Of a stretch of 64,000 nt of DNA, positions 17,608-25,442 are shown piece by piece. Below the pieces are notes generated by a model, which made no database searches, was not told where the DNA came from, and saw nothing but the letters and a program-made list of their open reading frames with translations. The DNA comes from VAXT01 sp963794605. Its GTDB lineage: Bacteria > Actinomycetota > Thermoleophilia > Gaiellales > Gaiellaceae. The position numbers and the translations under genes were made by a program. The stretch covers positions 1,054,001 through 1,118,000 of the forward strand of contig CAWCEN010000002.1 in the NCBI GenBank assembly GCA_963794605.1, given 5' to 3'. The stretch's first letter is position 1; every line of letters starts with the position of its first letter.

Positions 17608-17630
17608 GGAAACCTCCTTGGCCGCAGCTC

Positions 17631-17658
17631 TTTGTACAAACGACTAAGTCATTTGACT
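17631..17658. promoter_or_regulatory. Operator-like palindromes between divergent operon starts
   Basis: TTTGTACAAA (17631-17640) is a perfect ten-base palindrome. Immediately after it AGTCA (17647-17651) and TGACT (17654-17658) form an inverted repeat around two bases, inside a direct repeat of GACTAA. These lie 24-51 bases upstream of the SBP56 start and 15 bases before the divergent hydrolase. A TetR site is plausible. Confidence 0.5.
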
Positions 17659-17672
17659 AAATCCAGCGTGCG

Positions 17673-18320
17673 ATGTCAAGCCCCGGTCTGACGGGGCTCT
17701 TCCTGCCGGGCTGGGGGGCGACCGCCGGTCTCTACGCCGCGGGGCTGCCGGAGGGCTGGGAGGCGCTCGAGCTGCCCTCGTTCAGACAGTCGCGCGGTGA
17801 GTTCTTCGTCTACCACCTATGGCTCGATAGCGAGATCGGACGGCAGGCGAAGCCAGTCGCGCTCGCCGGCCACTCGATGGGCGCGGTGCTCGCGCTCCTC
17901 GCCGCGCTCGACCGGCCCGAGCTCGTGGAACGGCTTGTTCTCGTGTCGCCCGCGGGCTTGCCGCTGACGAAGACGATGCGCGCGAGCACGGCGACGTTCG
18001 TTCGTCAGGTCCTGAGCGGCCGCTACCGGGCCGGCCACCTCGCCTGGATGCTCGGTCGCGTGGCGACGGCGCCTCTGAGCGCGCTCCGGCTGGCCCGGTC
18101 CGTCCACGGGCTCGACCTCCGCCCGGACCTCGAGCGGTTCGACGCCGATCGCGTTCCATGCACCGTCGTCGGCTGCGCAACCGACACGCTGACTCCGGCG
18201 GCCCACTGCCGCGAGTTGGCGGAGGGCCTCGGCGCCGGCTACCGCGAGGTCGACGCGCGCGACGGCCACATCTGGCCGGTCACCCAGCCCCAGCTGCTCG
18301 CGGCCGAGCTCTCACGCTGA
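17673..18320 (+). CDS. Alpha/beta hydrolase
   Basis: 215 residues. LFLPGWGATAG carries the oxyanion loop, LAGHSMGAVLALLA is the GxSxG nucleophile elbow, TVVGCATDTLTP supplies the acidic residue and RDGHIWPV the His. The size is close to small BioH-like or thioesterase-like hydrolases. Divergent from the SBP56 operon across a 65-base region with palindromes, so likely co-regulated. The 3' end overlaps the convergent aldo/keto reductase by nine bases. Substrate unknown. Confidence 0.85.
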   Translation: MSSPGLTGLFLPGWGATAGLYAAGLPEGWEALELPSFRQSRGEFFVYHLWLDSEIGRQAKPVALAGHSMGAVLALLAALDRPELVERLVLVSPAGLPLTKTMRASTATFVRQVLSGRYRAGHLAWMLGRVATAPLSALRLARSVHGLDLRPDLERFDADRVPCTVVGCATDTLTPAAHCRELAEGLGAGYREVDARDGHIWPVTQPQLLAAELSR

Positions 18321-19271
18321 CCCCTCGATCTCCGCGACGTCCTCGTCGCCTAGCTCGAGGTTCGCCGCGACGAGGATCGGGTCGACCTGATCCGGCCTCC
18401 GGAAGCCGACGATCGCGCCGTCGACGGCCGGGTTGAGCAGCGTCCACGCGACGGCAACCGCGCCAGGCGTCGTGCCGTGGCGCTCGGCGACGATCCGAAG
18501 GCGCTCGACCAGGGCCAGGTGCTCGGCGAGCCGTGGATCGCGGAACTCCGGGCTCCGCCTGCGCCAGTCGTCGTCGGGAAGCGCGCCGATCCGCTCACGG
18601 GTCATCGACCCGGTCAACAGTCCCGAGCCCATGGGCGAGTAGACGATCACGCCGATCCCTTCGCGCTCGGCGAAGGGCAGGATCTCGTCGTCCACCTCCC
18701 GTGCGATCAGCGAGTACGGCGGCTGAAGCGTCTCGACGGGAGCGATCCCCTGGACACGGCGGAGCTGCTCGACGCTGAAGTTGGAGACGCCGATGTGACG
18801 GGTGAGGCCCTCGTCGCGGAACTCGAGCAGCGCCGCCCAGCCCTCCTCGATCTGCTCGTCGGGGATCGGCCAGTGGATCTGGTAGAGGTCGACGGCTTCG
18901 AGGCCGAGCCGCGAGAGGCTTCCCTCGATCTCCCGTCTCAGCGAGTCACGCGTCAGGTCATGGAGCGTCGCGCCCCCGGGTCCTTCGGGCTGGCCACCCT
19001 TCGTGAAGATGAACGGACGCTCGGCGAGACCCGCGATCGCCCGGCCGACGACCTCCTCCGAGTGGCCGAAGCCGTACTGGGCCGCGGTGTCGATCCAGTT
19101 CACGCCGAGCTCGAGCGCGCGGTGGATCGCCGCGACCGAGTCCTCGTCCTCCTGCGCGCCCCAGCTCCATTCGAAGCCGCCGCCACCGACCGCCCACGCG
19201 CCAAAGCCAACGCGCGTGATGTCCATCCCCGTCGAACCGAGCTCTGTCTTCCTGAGCTGTGCTTCCTGCAT
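18312..19271 (-). CDS. Aldo/keto reductase
   Basis: 319 residues, usual length for the family. The tetrad is visible: Asp and Tyr in WIDTAAQYGFGHSE, Lys in FIFTKGGQP and His in LYQIHWPIPD. HIGVSNFSVEQL and the C-terminal GAVAVAWTLLNPAVDGAIVG, with the FRRPDQV NADPH-binding turn, complete the fold. Cytoplasmic NADPH-dependent carbonyl reductase of the AKR11/general stress type. It stands alone and is divergent from the SpoIIAA-like gene. Confidence 0.93.
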   Translation of the reverse strand: MQEAQLRKTELGSTGMDITRVGFGAWAVGGGGFEWSWGAQEDEDSVAAIHRALELGVNWIDTAAQYGFGHSEEVVGRAIAGLAERPFIFTKGGQPEGPGGATLHDLTRDSLRREIEGSLSRLGLEAVDLYQIHWPIPDEQIEEGWAALLEFRDEGLTRHIGVSNFSVEQLRRVQGIAPVETLQPPYSLIAREVDDEILPFAEREGIGVIVYSPMGSGLLTGSMTRERIGALPDDDWRRRSPEFRDPRLAEHLALVERLRIVAERHGTTPGAVAVAWTLLNPAVDGAIVGFRRPDQVDPILVAANLELGDEDVAEIEGSA

Positions 19272-19316
19272 CTCGCCCTATGCTCGCAGGAACGCGTGGT
19301 CGGCTAGGTTCTCAGC

Positions 19317-19688
19317 GTGGTCGAGCCGATCGAAGGGATGCCGCCGGGCACGCTCGGGTTCAGGCTCTCGGGGAAGATCAGCCGGGACGAGTACTTCCAA
19401 ATCCTCGATCCCGTGCTCGAGAAGCTCGAGCGCGGCGAGCAGGTGAGCTTCCTCGTCGAGGCCGCCGACGACTTCCAGGGGCTCGACGCCGGTGCGTTGT
19501 GGGAGGACATGAAGGCCGCAGGCGCGGTCGGGCTCAAGCATCGCTCCTCCTGGGAACGGCTCGCGGTCGTGACCGACAAAGACTGGATCCGCCACGGGAT
19601 CGCCGCTTTCAGCTGGGTGATTCCGGGCGAGATCCGCGTCTTCGAGCCGGGCCAGCTGGCCGAGGCGAAAGTCTGGATCGGCGGCTGA
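19317..19688 (+). CDS. SpoIIAA-like (STAS-related) protein
   Basis: 123 residues from GTG 19317. LGFRLSGKISRDEYFQIL, VSFLVEAADDFQGLDAGALW and RLAVVTDKDWIRHG match the SpoIIAA-like fold (PF11964 group), small cytoplasmic STAS-type proteins. No phospho-acceptor serine typical of anti-sigma antagonists is obvious, so a sigma-factor role should not be assumed. The next gene starts 16 bases downstream. Confidence 0.75.
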   Translation: MVEPIEGMPPGTLGFRLSGKISRDEYFQILDPVLEKLERGEQVSFLVEAADDFQGLDAGALWEDMKAAGAVGLKHRSSWERLAVVTDKDWIRHGIAAFSWVIPGEIRVFEPGQLAEAKVWIGG

Positions 19689-19704
19689 AGGAATCACGCC
19701 TCTC

Positions 19705-20289
19705 TTGGCGAACGGAAGGCCGATGCTGTTCGAAGAGCGAGAGGTCATCGAAGAAGCCGCCGACCGCTGGTGGCTCTTCCTGCTGACCGGAATCGCGTGG
19801 CTCGTCTTCGCGGTGATCGTCTTCCAGTGGAGCTACACGACCGTCTACGCCGTGTCGTTCCTCTTCGGCTTCGTCGCGCTGTTCGCGGGCCTCAACGAGT
19901 TCTTCCAGATCACCGTGTCGACCTCGGGCTGGAAGATCGTGCACGGGATCCTCGGTGCCCTCTTCATCATCGCCGCCGTCTGGGCGTTCGTGCACCCGCA
20001 CAACGCGTTCTCGACGCTTGCTGCGCTGATCGGGCTCCTCCTGCTCTTCAAGGGGATCTTCGACATCACGGCCGCGTTCGTGACGAAGGATCAGTTCGAT
20101 CTCTGGTGGCTCCAGCTGATGGTTGGGATCGTCGAGATCCTGCTCGCCTTCTGGGTCGCCGGCTCCTTCAAGCACAAGGTGATCCTGCTGGTCGCCTACG
20201 TCGGGATCATCGCGCTCTCCCGTGGGATCACCGAGATCTTCCTGGCCTTCAAGCTCAGAGGCCTGCGCCGCCGCGTCGCGGTCGCCTGA
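19705..20289 (+). CDS. HdeD/DUF308-family membrane protein
   Basis: 194 residues with six hydrophobic helices in two triplets (WWLFLLTGIAWLVFAVIVF, VYAVSFLFGFVALFAGLNEF, IVHGILGALFIIAAVWAFV, LAALIGLLLLFKGIFDI and others). This is the DUF308 repeat of HdeD, implicated in acid resistance in enterobacteria. Start TTG 19705 is the longest choice; ATG 19723 is an equally good alternative. Glutamate decarboxylase in the same window makes an acid-stress link tempting, but they are 13 kb apart. Confidence 0.8.
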   Translation: MANGRPMLFEEREVIEEAADRWWLFLLTGIAWLVFAVIVFQWSYTTVYAVSFLFGFVALFAGLNEFFQITVSTSGWKIVHGILGALFIIAAVWAFVHPHNAFSTLAALIGLLLLFKGIFDITAAFVTKDQFDLWWLQLMVGIVEILLAFWVAGSFKHKVILLVAYVGIIALSRGITEIFLAFKLRGLRRRVAVA

Positions 20290-20359
20290 CGCTTCACGGC
20301 AGTCCTCTCCCTCCCGAGCTGGCACGGTTTCGGGGTCGTCCACGAAGGAGGGGAAGCCG

Positions 20360-21115
20360 ATGACCGACCACCGGACCGGAACCCGAGACGAGTGGCTCGT
20401 CGCCAGGCTAGAGCTGCTCACTTCTGAGAAGGAGCACACGAGGCGCGGCGACGAGCTTGCGCGGCAGCGGCAGGAGCTGCCATGGGTCCCCATCGACAAG
20501 GAGTACCGCTTCGACACCGACCAGGGCGAAGCGTCGCTGGTCGATCTCTTCGAAGGCCGCTCGCAGCTCGTGATGTACCACTTCATGTTCGGGCCCGAGT
20601 ACCAGGCCGGCTGCTCGGCCTGCTCGGCGATCGCGGACGGTTTCAACGGTTCCCACGTCCATCTTGCGAACCACGACGTCGTGCTGATGGCCGTGTCCCG
20701 CGCTCCGATCGAAGCGATTCAGGCGTACAAGCGCAGGATGGGGTGGACCTTTCCGTGGGCTTCGTCCTTCGACCGCGACTTCAACTACGACTTCAACGTC
20801 TCCGTCACCGAGGAGCAACAGCGCGGCGGGGAGGTCGAGTACAACTTCCGCTCGAGGGACGTGACGCCGGTCCTCCAGGCCACAGAGGGCCCGGTCGCCG
20901 AGCAGGCCGCCAGCTGCGGAACCGACGTCGCCGGATACATGCGGGAGGCCCCGGGTATGAGCGCGTTCGCACTCGAAGACGGCGTCGTTTACCACACGTA
21001 CTCCGCGTACGCCCGCGGCCTGGACGGGCTGTGGAGCATGTACCAGTGGCTCGACCGCGCTCCGCTGGGCCGCAACGAGACGGGAATTTGGTTCCGTCGC
21101 CGCGACGAGTACTGA
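20360..21115 (+). CDS. DUF899 thioredoxin-like protein
   Basis: 251 residues from ATG 20360, with GAAGGAGGGG upstream. TRDEWLVARLELLTSEKEHT and RGDELARQRQELPW open the family. The thioredoxin-like core carries a CxxC in AGCSACSAIADGF, then AYKRRMGWTFPWASSFDRDF and the C-terminal VYHTYSAYARGLD. DUF899 proteins are predicted cytoplasmic redox proteins with no settled substrate. A close paralogue lies at 29979-30725 with its own CxxC. Confidence 0.85.
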   Translation: MTDHRTGTRDEWLVARLELLTSEKEHTRRGDELARQRQELPWVPIDKEYRFDTDQGEASLVDLFEGRSQLVMYHFMFGPEYQAGCSACSAIADGFNGSHVHLANHDVVLMAVSRAPIEAIQAYKRRMGWTFPWASSFDRDFNYDFNVSVTEEQQRGGEVEYNFRSRDVTPVLQATEGPVAEQAASCGTDVAGYMREAPGMSAFALEDGVVYHTYSAYARGLDGLWSMYQWLDRAPLGRNETGIWFRRRDEY

Positions 21116-21121
21116 CGCGCC

Positions 21122-21679
21122 TCATTCACCGAGGAGCAGTGAGAAGAGCGTCTTGTCGACCCGTGTCCCGTCGGGCTTCGGCATCGACCGGACGACTCCC
21201 TCGCGCGTGAAGCCGGCGCGCTCGAGCACGCGCTCCGAGGCGGTGTTGCCGACGTTGACGTAGGCGGCGACGCGTTCGACGCCGAGCGAGAACGCATGCT
21301 CGGCGAGCGTGCGCGCGATCGTCGTCGCGATGCCCCGACCCCGCGCATGTGGCAGGACGAAGTAGCCGATCTCGACGATGCGCCGATCGCTGTCGAGGTG
21401 GTGAAGCATCCCGGCGCCGACCACCTCTTCGGTCTCCGCGTAGAGCGCCGCGAGCGGAAGCAGTCGATCCGTCTCGGCGAGTGCCGGCAGCTCTCGAAGG
21501 TTGGCGACGAGCTCGTCGCGGCCGAACGCAGGCAGGTTCCCGGCGTCGCGCAGCTCGGGATCGCTGAAAGCAGGCAGGAGCCCGTCGACGTCCTCGAGCC
21601 GGGGCAGGCGAAGCCTGAGGTCGCCCGCACGGATTCCCTCCGGAGGGACGGAGAGGCGAGGCGTCGCCGGCGCACTCAT
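21122..21679 (-). CDS. GNAT-family N-acetyltransferase (RimJ/RimL-like)
   Basis: 185 residues. LRLRLPRLEDVDGLLPAFSD opens the domain, the acetyl-CoA loop is LPHARGRGIATTIARTLAEHA, and VGNTASERVLERAGFTREG is the typical end. RimJ/RimL-type enzymes acetylate protein N-termini or small amines. Start at ATG 21679. It is convergent with the DUF899 gene, six bases away, and is followed after a short gap on the same strand by no other gene. Confidence 0.9.
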   Translation of the reverse strand: MSAPATPRLSVPPEGIRAGDLRLRLPRLEDVDGLLPAFSDPELRDAGNLPAFGRDELVANLRELPALAETDRLLPLAALYAETEEVVGAGMLHHLDSDRRIVEIGYFVLPHARGRGIATTIARTLAEHAFSLGVERVAAYVNVGNTASERVLERAGFTREGVVRSMPKPDGTRVDKTLFSLLLGE

Positions 21680-21686
21680 CGCCGGG

Positions 21687-21842
21687 TCAGCTGTGTGACG
21701 GATGTCGGCGCTCTTCTTCCAAGCGCTGGATGCGCAGGCCTTCGCGTCCCGTGCGGGTGAAGAAGTAGACGCCTAGCGCGAAGCAGAGCCAGGCCACGCC
21801 CAGGCCGACGAGCAGCGCTGCGATCCCGATCATCGTTTCCAT
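21687..21842 (-). CDS. Small single-pass membrane protein
   Basis: 51 residues from ATG 21842 preceded by a perfect AAAGGAGG. One helix (IGIAALLVGLGVAWLCFALG) and a basic, charged tail (TRTGREGLRIQRLEEERR). No family recognised. It lies just upstream of the acetyltransferase on the same strand and is divergent from the DUF202 gene. A longer frame to 21980 has no support. Confidence 0.65.
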   Translation of the reverse strand: METMIGIAALLVGLGVAWLCFALGVYFFTRTGREGLRIQRLEEERRHPSHS

Positions 21843-21918
21843 GCACGACCTCCTTTGGGCTTGCTCGATCATACGAGCGTCGGTGCTCGCAGGAAATCGC
21901 GGCTTCCTGCGCGAACGG

Positions 21919-22288
21919 ATGGGTATGGACACAGGCTCCGCGCAGACGCGCGACGCCACCAGGCGGACGCGGCTTGCCAACGAGCGGGACCTATCTCGCG
22001 TGGTGGCGAACGGGTCTCACGGCGCTTGCCGTGAGCTTCGGAGCGGGACGGCTCCTGCCTGAACTGTCGCAGGGGCCGAACTGGCCTTTCGAGCTCGTCG
22101 GAATCGCGTTCGCCGTCGTCGGGATTGTCTTCATGACCTACGGGTACGTCAGGCACAAGGAGGTGGACGCGGCCCTCGATCGCGGCGACTACGAGAGCCT
22201 CCCCGACCGTGCGGCGTTCGCCCTGGCCGCCGTCGGAGGCTTGCTCGGCGTCGCGACCGTCCTCCTCGTCGTGCTGCACACGACGTGA
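21919..22288 (+). CDS. DUF202 family membrane protein, one frameshift
   Basis: The N-terminal frame reads from ATG 21919 (MGMDTGSAQTRDATRRTRLA) and ends in NER. The next frame gives TYLAWWRTGLTALAVSFGAG, a second helix FELVGIAFAVVGIVFMTYGY and a third FALAAVGGLLGVATVLLVVL. The DUF202 hallmark NERTYLAWWRTG is recovered by removing one G from the GGG at 21986-21988. Restored length about 122 residues with three helices. Function unknown; DUF202 proteins are common in soil actinobacteria. Confidence 0.8.
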
Positions 22289-22295
22289 CGTATAG

Positions 22296-22808
22296 CTAGG
22301 CGGCGCGGATCGTGTCGCCGAGGGCGAAGCCGACGAGCGTCCACATCGCCACGTAGGGGACGGCGTAGGCGACCGCCCCGAGCAGAATCCGCCGCTCGCC
22401 GATCGCCTTGCCACCGATGAACCGGGCGAGTGCGGCGATGAGGATCGGGTTCGCCACGGCCGCGGCGAACGCGTACCACCGGTCGGAGCCGTTCTGGATC
22501 CACGCCACCGGGTGGCTCATCAGTCGGCTCGCGCGCATCGCGTCCAGCCTCTTCTCGATCCGCGTGCCGTGACCGGAGAACCAGTCGTCCCAGCGGCGGT
22601 CGACCCAGCTGCAGCAGGCGATGACGAGGAGGATCACGACGACCGTCGCCACGGGATACACGATCACTGGCCTGAAGGTCGCGGCGAGCAGGGCGATCGG
22701 TGCGCCGAGGAACACTCCATCGAAGAACGCAAAGGCGCCGACGACCGTGCCGATCACGGATGAGCGAGCCGCGGGCCCGACGTGCTGCGTTGAGCTGCGG
22801 GGCTCCAT
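22296..22808 (-). CDS. Hypothetical multi-pass membrane protein
   Basis: 170 residues from ATG 22808 (an ATG nine bases earlier, 22817, is an alternative). Four hydrophobic segments are visible: SVIGTVVGAFAFFDGVFLGA, VIVYPVATVVVILLVIACC, WYAFAAAVANPILIAALARF and AVPYVAMWTLVGFALGD, with a charged middle loop (GHGTRIEKRLDAMRASRLM). I do not recognise the family with confidence. Divergent from an ArsR regulator 90 bases away, which may control it. Confidence 0.7.
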   Translation of the reverse strand: MEPRSSTQHVGPAARSSVIGTVVGAFAFFDGVFLGAPIALLAATFRPVIVYPVATVVVILLVIACCSWVDRRWDDWFSGHGTRIEKRLDAMRASRLMSHPVAWIQNGSDRWYAFAAAVANPILIAALARFIGGKAIGERRILLGAVAYAVPYVAMWTLVGFALGDTIRAA

Positions 22809-22898
22809 CCCACACATATCGGCAGGCGCGACGGGAATCGGGAGTCCTTCGGTGACGGTTCGGTCCAGGACGAAACGTCTGGGCTCTATCCTCGGCTC

Positions 22899-23588
22899 AT
22901 GCAAGGCGACGCAGACATCGCCGCGGCGGCCGCTCTGCTTGCCGAGCCGGCGCGCGCCGCGCTCGTAACGGCCGTGATCGCGGACGGCGCACTGCCGGCG
23001 ACCGAACTGGCCGCACGCGCGCACATCGCTCCGTCCACGGCCAGCGAGCACCTGGCGCGGCTCGTCGCGGGCGGCTTCCTGAGCCCGGAGAAGCGGGGAC
23101 GGCACCGCTACTACCGGCTCGCCGATCCTGCTGTCGCGGCCGTGGTCGAGGCGCTCGCGCTCGTCGCTCCGCAGCCGCCCGTTCAGTCTCTCCGTGAGGC
23201 GACCCGCAGCGAGCTGCTACGCGAGGCGCGCACCTGTTACGACCACCTCGCCGGCCGCGTCGGGGTCGCGCTCGCCCGGACGCTGGAGCGGGACGGCCTG
23301 CTCGTCCGCCAGAACGGCGGCTACGAGCTCGACCCCAAGAGCGGCGCGCGGCTCGAAGAGCTCGGCATCGATCTCACCGCCCTCGAGCGGCTGCGGCGGC
23401 CGGTCGTCCGCGGTTGCCTGGACTGGAGCGAGCGCGAGCTCCACGTCGCCGGGGCGCTCGGCGCCGCGCTCGCGAGCAGGTTCTTCGAGCTCGGGTGGAT
23501 CAGGCGGCGAGACGGCAACCGCTCGGTCGAGGTGACCGCGCAGGGTCGGGTCGGGCTCTCGAGCGAGCTCGGCCTCGATCACCTCTGA
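22899..23588 (+). CDS. ArsR-family winged-helix regulator
   Basis: 229 residues. The N-terminal 90 carry ArsR-type helices LAEPARAALVTAVIADGALP, ATELAARAHIAPSTASEHLA and a wing FLSPEKRGRHRYYRLADP. Residues 100-229 form a second domain with no obvious metal-binding Cys pair, as in the larger ArsR-like proteins that sense small molecules. Divergent from the membrane protein upstream, and overlapping the convergent MarR gene by ten bases. Confidence 0.88.
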   Translation: MQGDADIAAAAALLAEPARAALVTAVIADGALPATELAARAHIAPSTASEHLARLVAGGFLSPEKRGRHRYYRLADPAVAAVVEALALVAPQPPVQSLREATRSELLREARTCYDHLAGRVGVALARTLERDGLLVRQNGGYELDPKSGARLEELGIDLTALERLRRPVVRGCLDWSERELHVAGALGAALASRFFELGWIRRRDGNRSVEVTAQGRVGLSSELGLDHL

Positions 23589-24049
23589 CGAGACGTCCCG
23601 AGGTCGGCGAGTTGACGCAGCGCGTCGCCCACGATGTCGGCGGTCTCTGTTCCGAGGAGGCGTCGCGACCGACGCGCTAGCTCGCGGAGAGTCGCTTCGG
23701 CAACGGGCCGGAACGCGTGCGCGCGCGAGGTCAGAAAGACCAGTGTCGCGCGGCCGTCTCGCGGGTCGGATCGGCGCTCGACGAGGCCGTCGCGCTCCAG
23801 CAGGCGGACGAGGGTCGTCATCGTCTGTTTGCTGAGCCGCGCACGTCGTGCGATCTCGCCCATGCGCAATCCGTCCTCCTCGAACAGCGGGATGAGGATC
23901 GACCCGTAGGACGGCCGCACTTCGGGAAAGCCGGCCGCGGCGAAACGCTCGGCGAGGAGCTCGTTCCAGCGCTGGCTCGCCTTCGCGAGCAGAAAGCCGA
24001 GATCGTCTCGCGAGAGCGCGGAAGGCGCCTCGGGCGCCTTGGCGATCAC
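23579..24049 (-). CDS. MarR-family transcriptional regulator
   Basis: 156 residues if read from GTG 24049, which overlaps the SRPBCC stop (GTGA). TTG 24058 is the longer alternative. The winged helix is clear: YGSILIPLFEEDGLRMGEIA, RRARLSKQTMTTLVRLLERD and the wing VERRSDPRDGRATLVFLT. The gene is the second of a two-gene unit with the SRPBCC protein and probably binds the symmetric region at 24473-24510 upstream of both. Confidence 0.9.
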   Translation of the reverse strand: MIAKAPEAPSALSRDDLGFLLAKASQRWNELLAERFAAAGFPEVRPSYGSILIPLFEEDGLRMGEIARRARLSKQTMTTLVRLLERDGLVERRSDPRDGRATLVFLTSRAHAFRPVAEATLRELARRSRRLLGTETADIVGDALRQLADLGTSRQR

Positions 24050-24459
24050 CGAGCGCAAGCGGCCCTGTCGGCTGCGAAATGGCCTCTGATGTTGTCGAAC
24101 TCCCGGCGGAGCGATTCGTACTGCGACTCGAACAGCTCGTCCGGCATCTCCGGGGTCTTGAACATCGTGAACACGTAGGCGCTCCTCTCCGGGCCGAGCG
24201 CGACCACCCGTGTGGGGAAGAGGGAGAGCTCGTTCTCGCGAGGACCGGAGTACATGTCGATGACTCCGCTCGCCGCATCGGCGTCGATCGAGAAATAGAA
24301 CTCGCCGAGGCCGTTGACGACCTTGGCTTTCCCGTATTCGTACTTGATCTCGCGCGCGAACTCGGCCGCCCAGTCGGGGAGGTTCTCGACCCTCGAGAGG
24401 TAGTCGAAGACGGCCTCTTTCGGTGCGTCGAGGACAGCAGTGACGGTGCGGTTGATCAT
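24046..24459 (-). CDS. SRPBCC-family lipid/polyketide-binding-like protein
   Basis: 137 residues. MINRTVTAVLDAPKEAVFDYLSRVENLPDW is the standard opening of the START/Bet v1-like (SRPBCC) fold; here it continues as AEFAREIKYE, and the C-terminal helix is PDELFESQYESLRREFDNIR. These proteins form a deep hydrophobic pocket for small ligands. Its coupling to MarR suggests the pair responds to one aromatic or lipophilic compound; that is inference. Confidence 0.8.
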   Translation of the reverse strand: MINRTVTAVLDAPKEAVFDYLSRVENLPDWAAEFAREIKYEYGKAKVVNGLGEFYFSIDADAASGVIDMYSGPRENELSLFPTRVVALGPERSAYVFTMFKTPEMPDELFESQYESLRREFDNIRGHFAADRAACAR

Positions 24460-24472
24460 GTTTCCACCTCTT

Positions 24473-24510
24473 TAGTCTGATAACGGACTATCAAGTACGA
24501 TACCAGACTT
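24473..24510. promoter_or_regulatory. Nested inverted repeats upstream of SRPBCC-MarR
   Basis: TAGTC (24473-24477) pairs with GACTA (24486-24490). A wider pair, AGTCTG (24474-24479) and CAGACT (24504-24509), brackets the same segment, which starts 14 bases before the SRPBCC start codon. Suitable for one or two MarR dimers overlapping the promoter. Confidence 0.55.
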
Positions 24511-24531
24511 AGGGTGGCCCGTGTGGGCACG

Positions 24532-24564
24532 GAAAGCCCCGCCTAGGCGGGGCGCGGGGCTTTC
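24532..24564 (-). terminator. GC-rich hairpin terminator after cupin-TPR gene
   Basis: GAAAGCCCCGC (24532-24542) pairs perfectly with GCGGGGCTTTC (24554-24564). An inner alternative stem GCCCCGCC/GGCGGGGC also forms. On the minus strand the hairpin lies 17 bases after the cupin-gene stop codon and ends in TTTC. No long T-tract follows. Confidence 0.75.
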
Positions 24565-24580
24565 ACCGTGTAGAGCGCGC

Positions 24581-25261
24581 CTACTTCACAAGCTCGACGA
24601 AGCGCTGGTCTTCGCGGATCGAGTCGAGGTCGTCGTCGGTCGCCATCAGCTCCTTGATGCCGTCGTTGATCTCGACCGCCCGTCCGAGGGCCTCGATCGC
24701 TTGATCAGCGTGTCCAGCTCGCGCGGCGAAGCACCCGACGTTGAAATGCGCCACGGGATTGTCCGGTTGCTTCTCGACAACGACGAGCTGCTTCGCGAGC
24801 GCCTCCTCGTAGTCGCCGGCGGTGTAGGCGGCGAATGCCTCTGCGGCCTCTTCGGGCGCAGGCTCGTACGCCTTGCCGGGCGTGCCTCCGACGACCAGGA
24901 TCGTCGTGCCGTCTTCGGTCGCCGTGGCCTTCCGCGTCGCCGTCGGCTGCACGTTGACCAGCGCGCCCGTCGGAGCCTCGACCGACTCGCCGTCGATCTC
25001 GAACGTCGCCGCGCCGTTCAGGACGATGTAGAGCTCCTGCTGACCGGCATCGCCGACGAGCAGGGTCTCGTCGTGCTCGTTGATGACGACGACGCCGCTC
25101 GGCGCGCTGAACGCCGACACGCCGAACGCGGTGATGTCGAGGGTGCGGCGGACGTCGAAGCGCTTCCGCCCGTCGTCCGTTGCTCCGGGGGCCAATCGTG
25201 CCGCAGGCTCGAGCTCGTCGAGCGTTGCGAAGACGTAGCTGTTCTCGACTGCAGTTGGCAT
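24581..25261 (-). CDS. Cupin domain plus tetratricopeptide-like protein
   Basis: 226 residues. Residues 40-135 are a cupin (VVVINEHDETLLVGDAGQQE, LYIVLNGAATFEIDGE, TGALVNVQPTATRKATA), though the usual metal-binding His cluster is reduced. Residues 140-225 contain TPR-like helices: AAEAFAAYTAGDYEEAL, FNVGCFAARAGHADQAIEAL and LDSIREDQRFVELVK. Such two-part proteins are widespread in actinobacteria with unknown function. Monocistronic, with an operator-like palindrome before the start and a strong hairpin after the stop. Confidence 0.8.
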   Translation of the reverse strand: MPTAVENSYVFATLDELEPAARLAPGATDDGRKRFDVRRTLDITAFGVSAFSAPSGVVVINEHDETLLVGDAGQQELYIVLNGAATFEIDGESVEAPTGALVNVQPTATRKATATEDGTTILVVGGTPGKAYEPAPEEAAEAFAAYTAGDYEEALAKQLVVVEKQPDNPVAHFNVGCFAARAGHADQAIEALGRAVEINDGIKELMATDDDLDSIREDQRFVELVK

Positions 25262-25276
25262 CGAATCCTCCTATGT

Positions 25277-25293
25277 CGATATTCTTGATATCG
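25277..25293. promoter_or_regulatory. Palindrome upstream of cupin-TPR gene
   Basis: Perfect inverted repeat CGATAT (25277-25282), five-base spacer, ATATCG (25288-25293), 15 bases upstream of the start codon. AT-rich in a GC-rich neighbourhood. Likely operator; the cognate regulator is not adjacent. Confidence 0.55.
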
Positions 25294-25442
25294 AACTACT
25301 TGAGGCCGAAGACTACCCACAGATAGTTCGGAGTCAAGACAAGGCGGGACCTAGCGCGGTTGACGGCTCACCCGTCTGCTCCTAGCCTCGGCCTCGCGGT
25401 GAGCAGGTACGTAGAACGAGCGCTGCGAGGTGTGGGCTGAGA

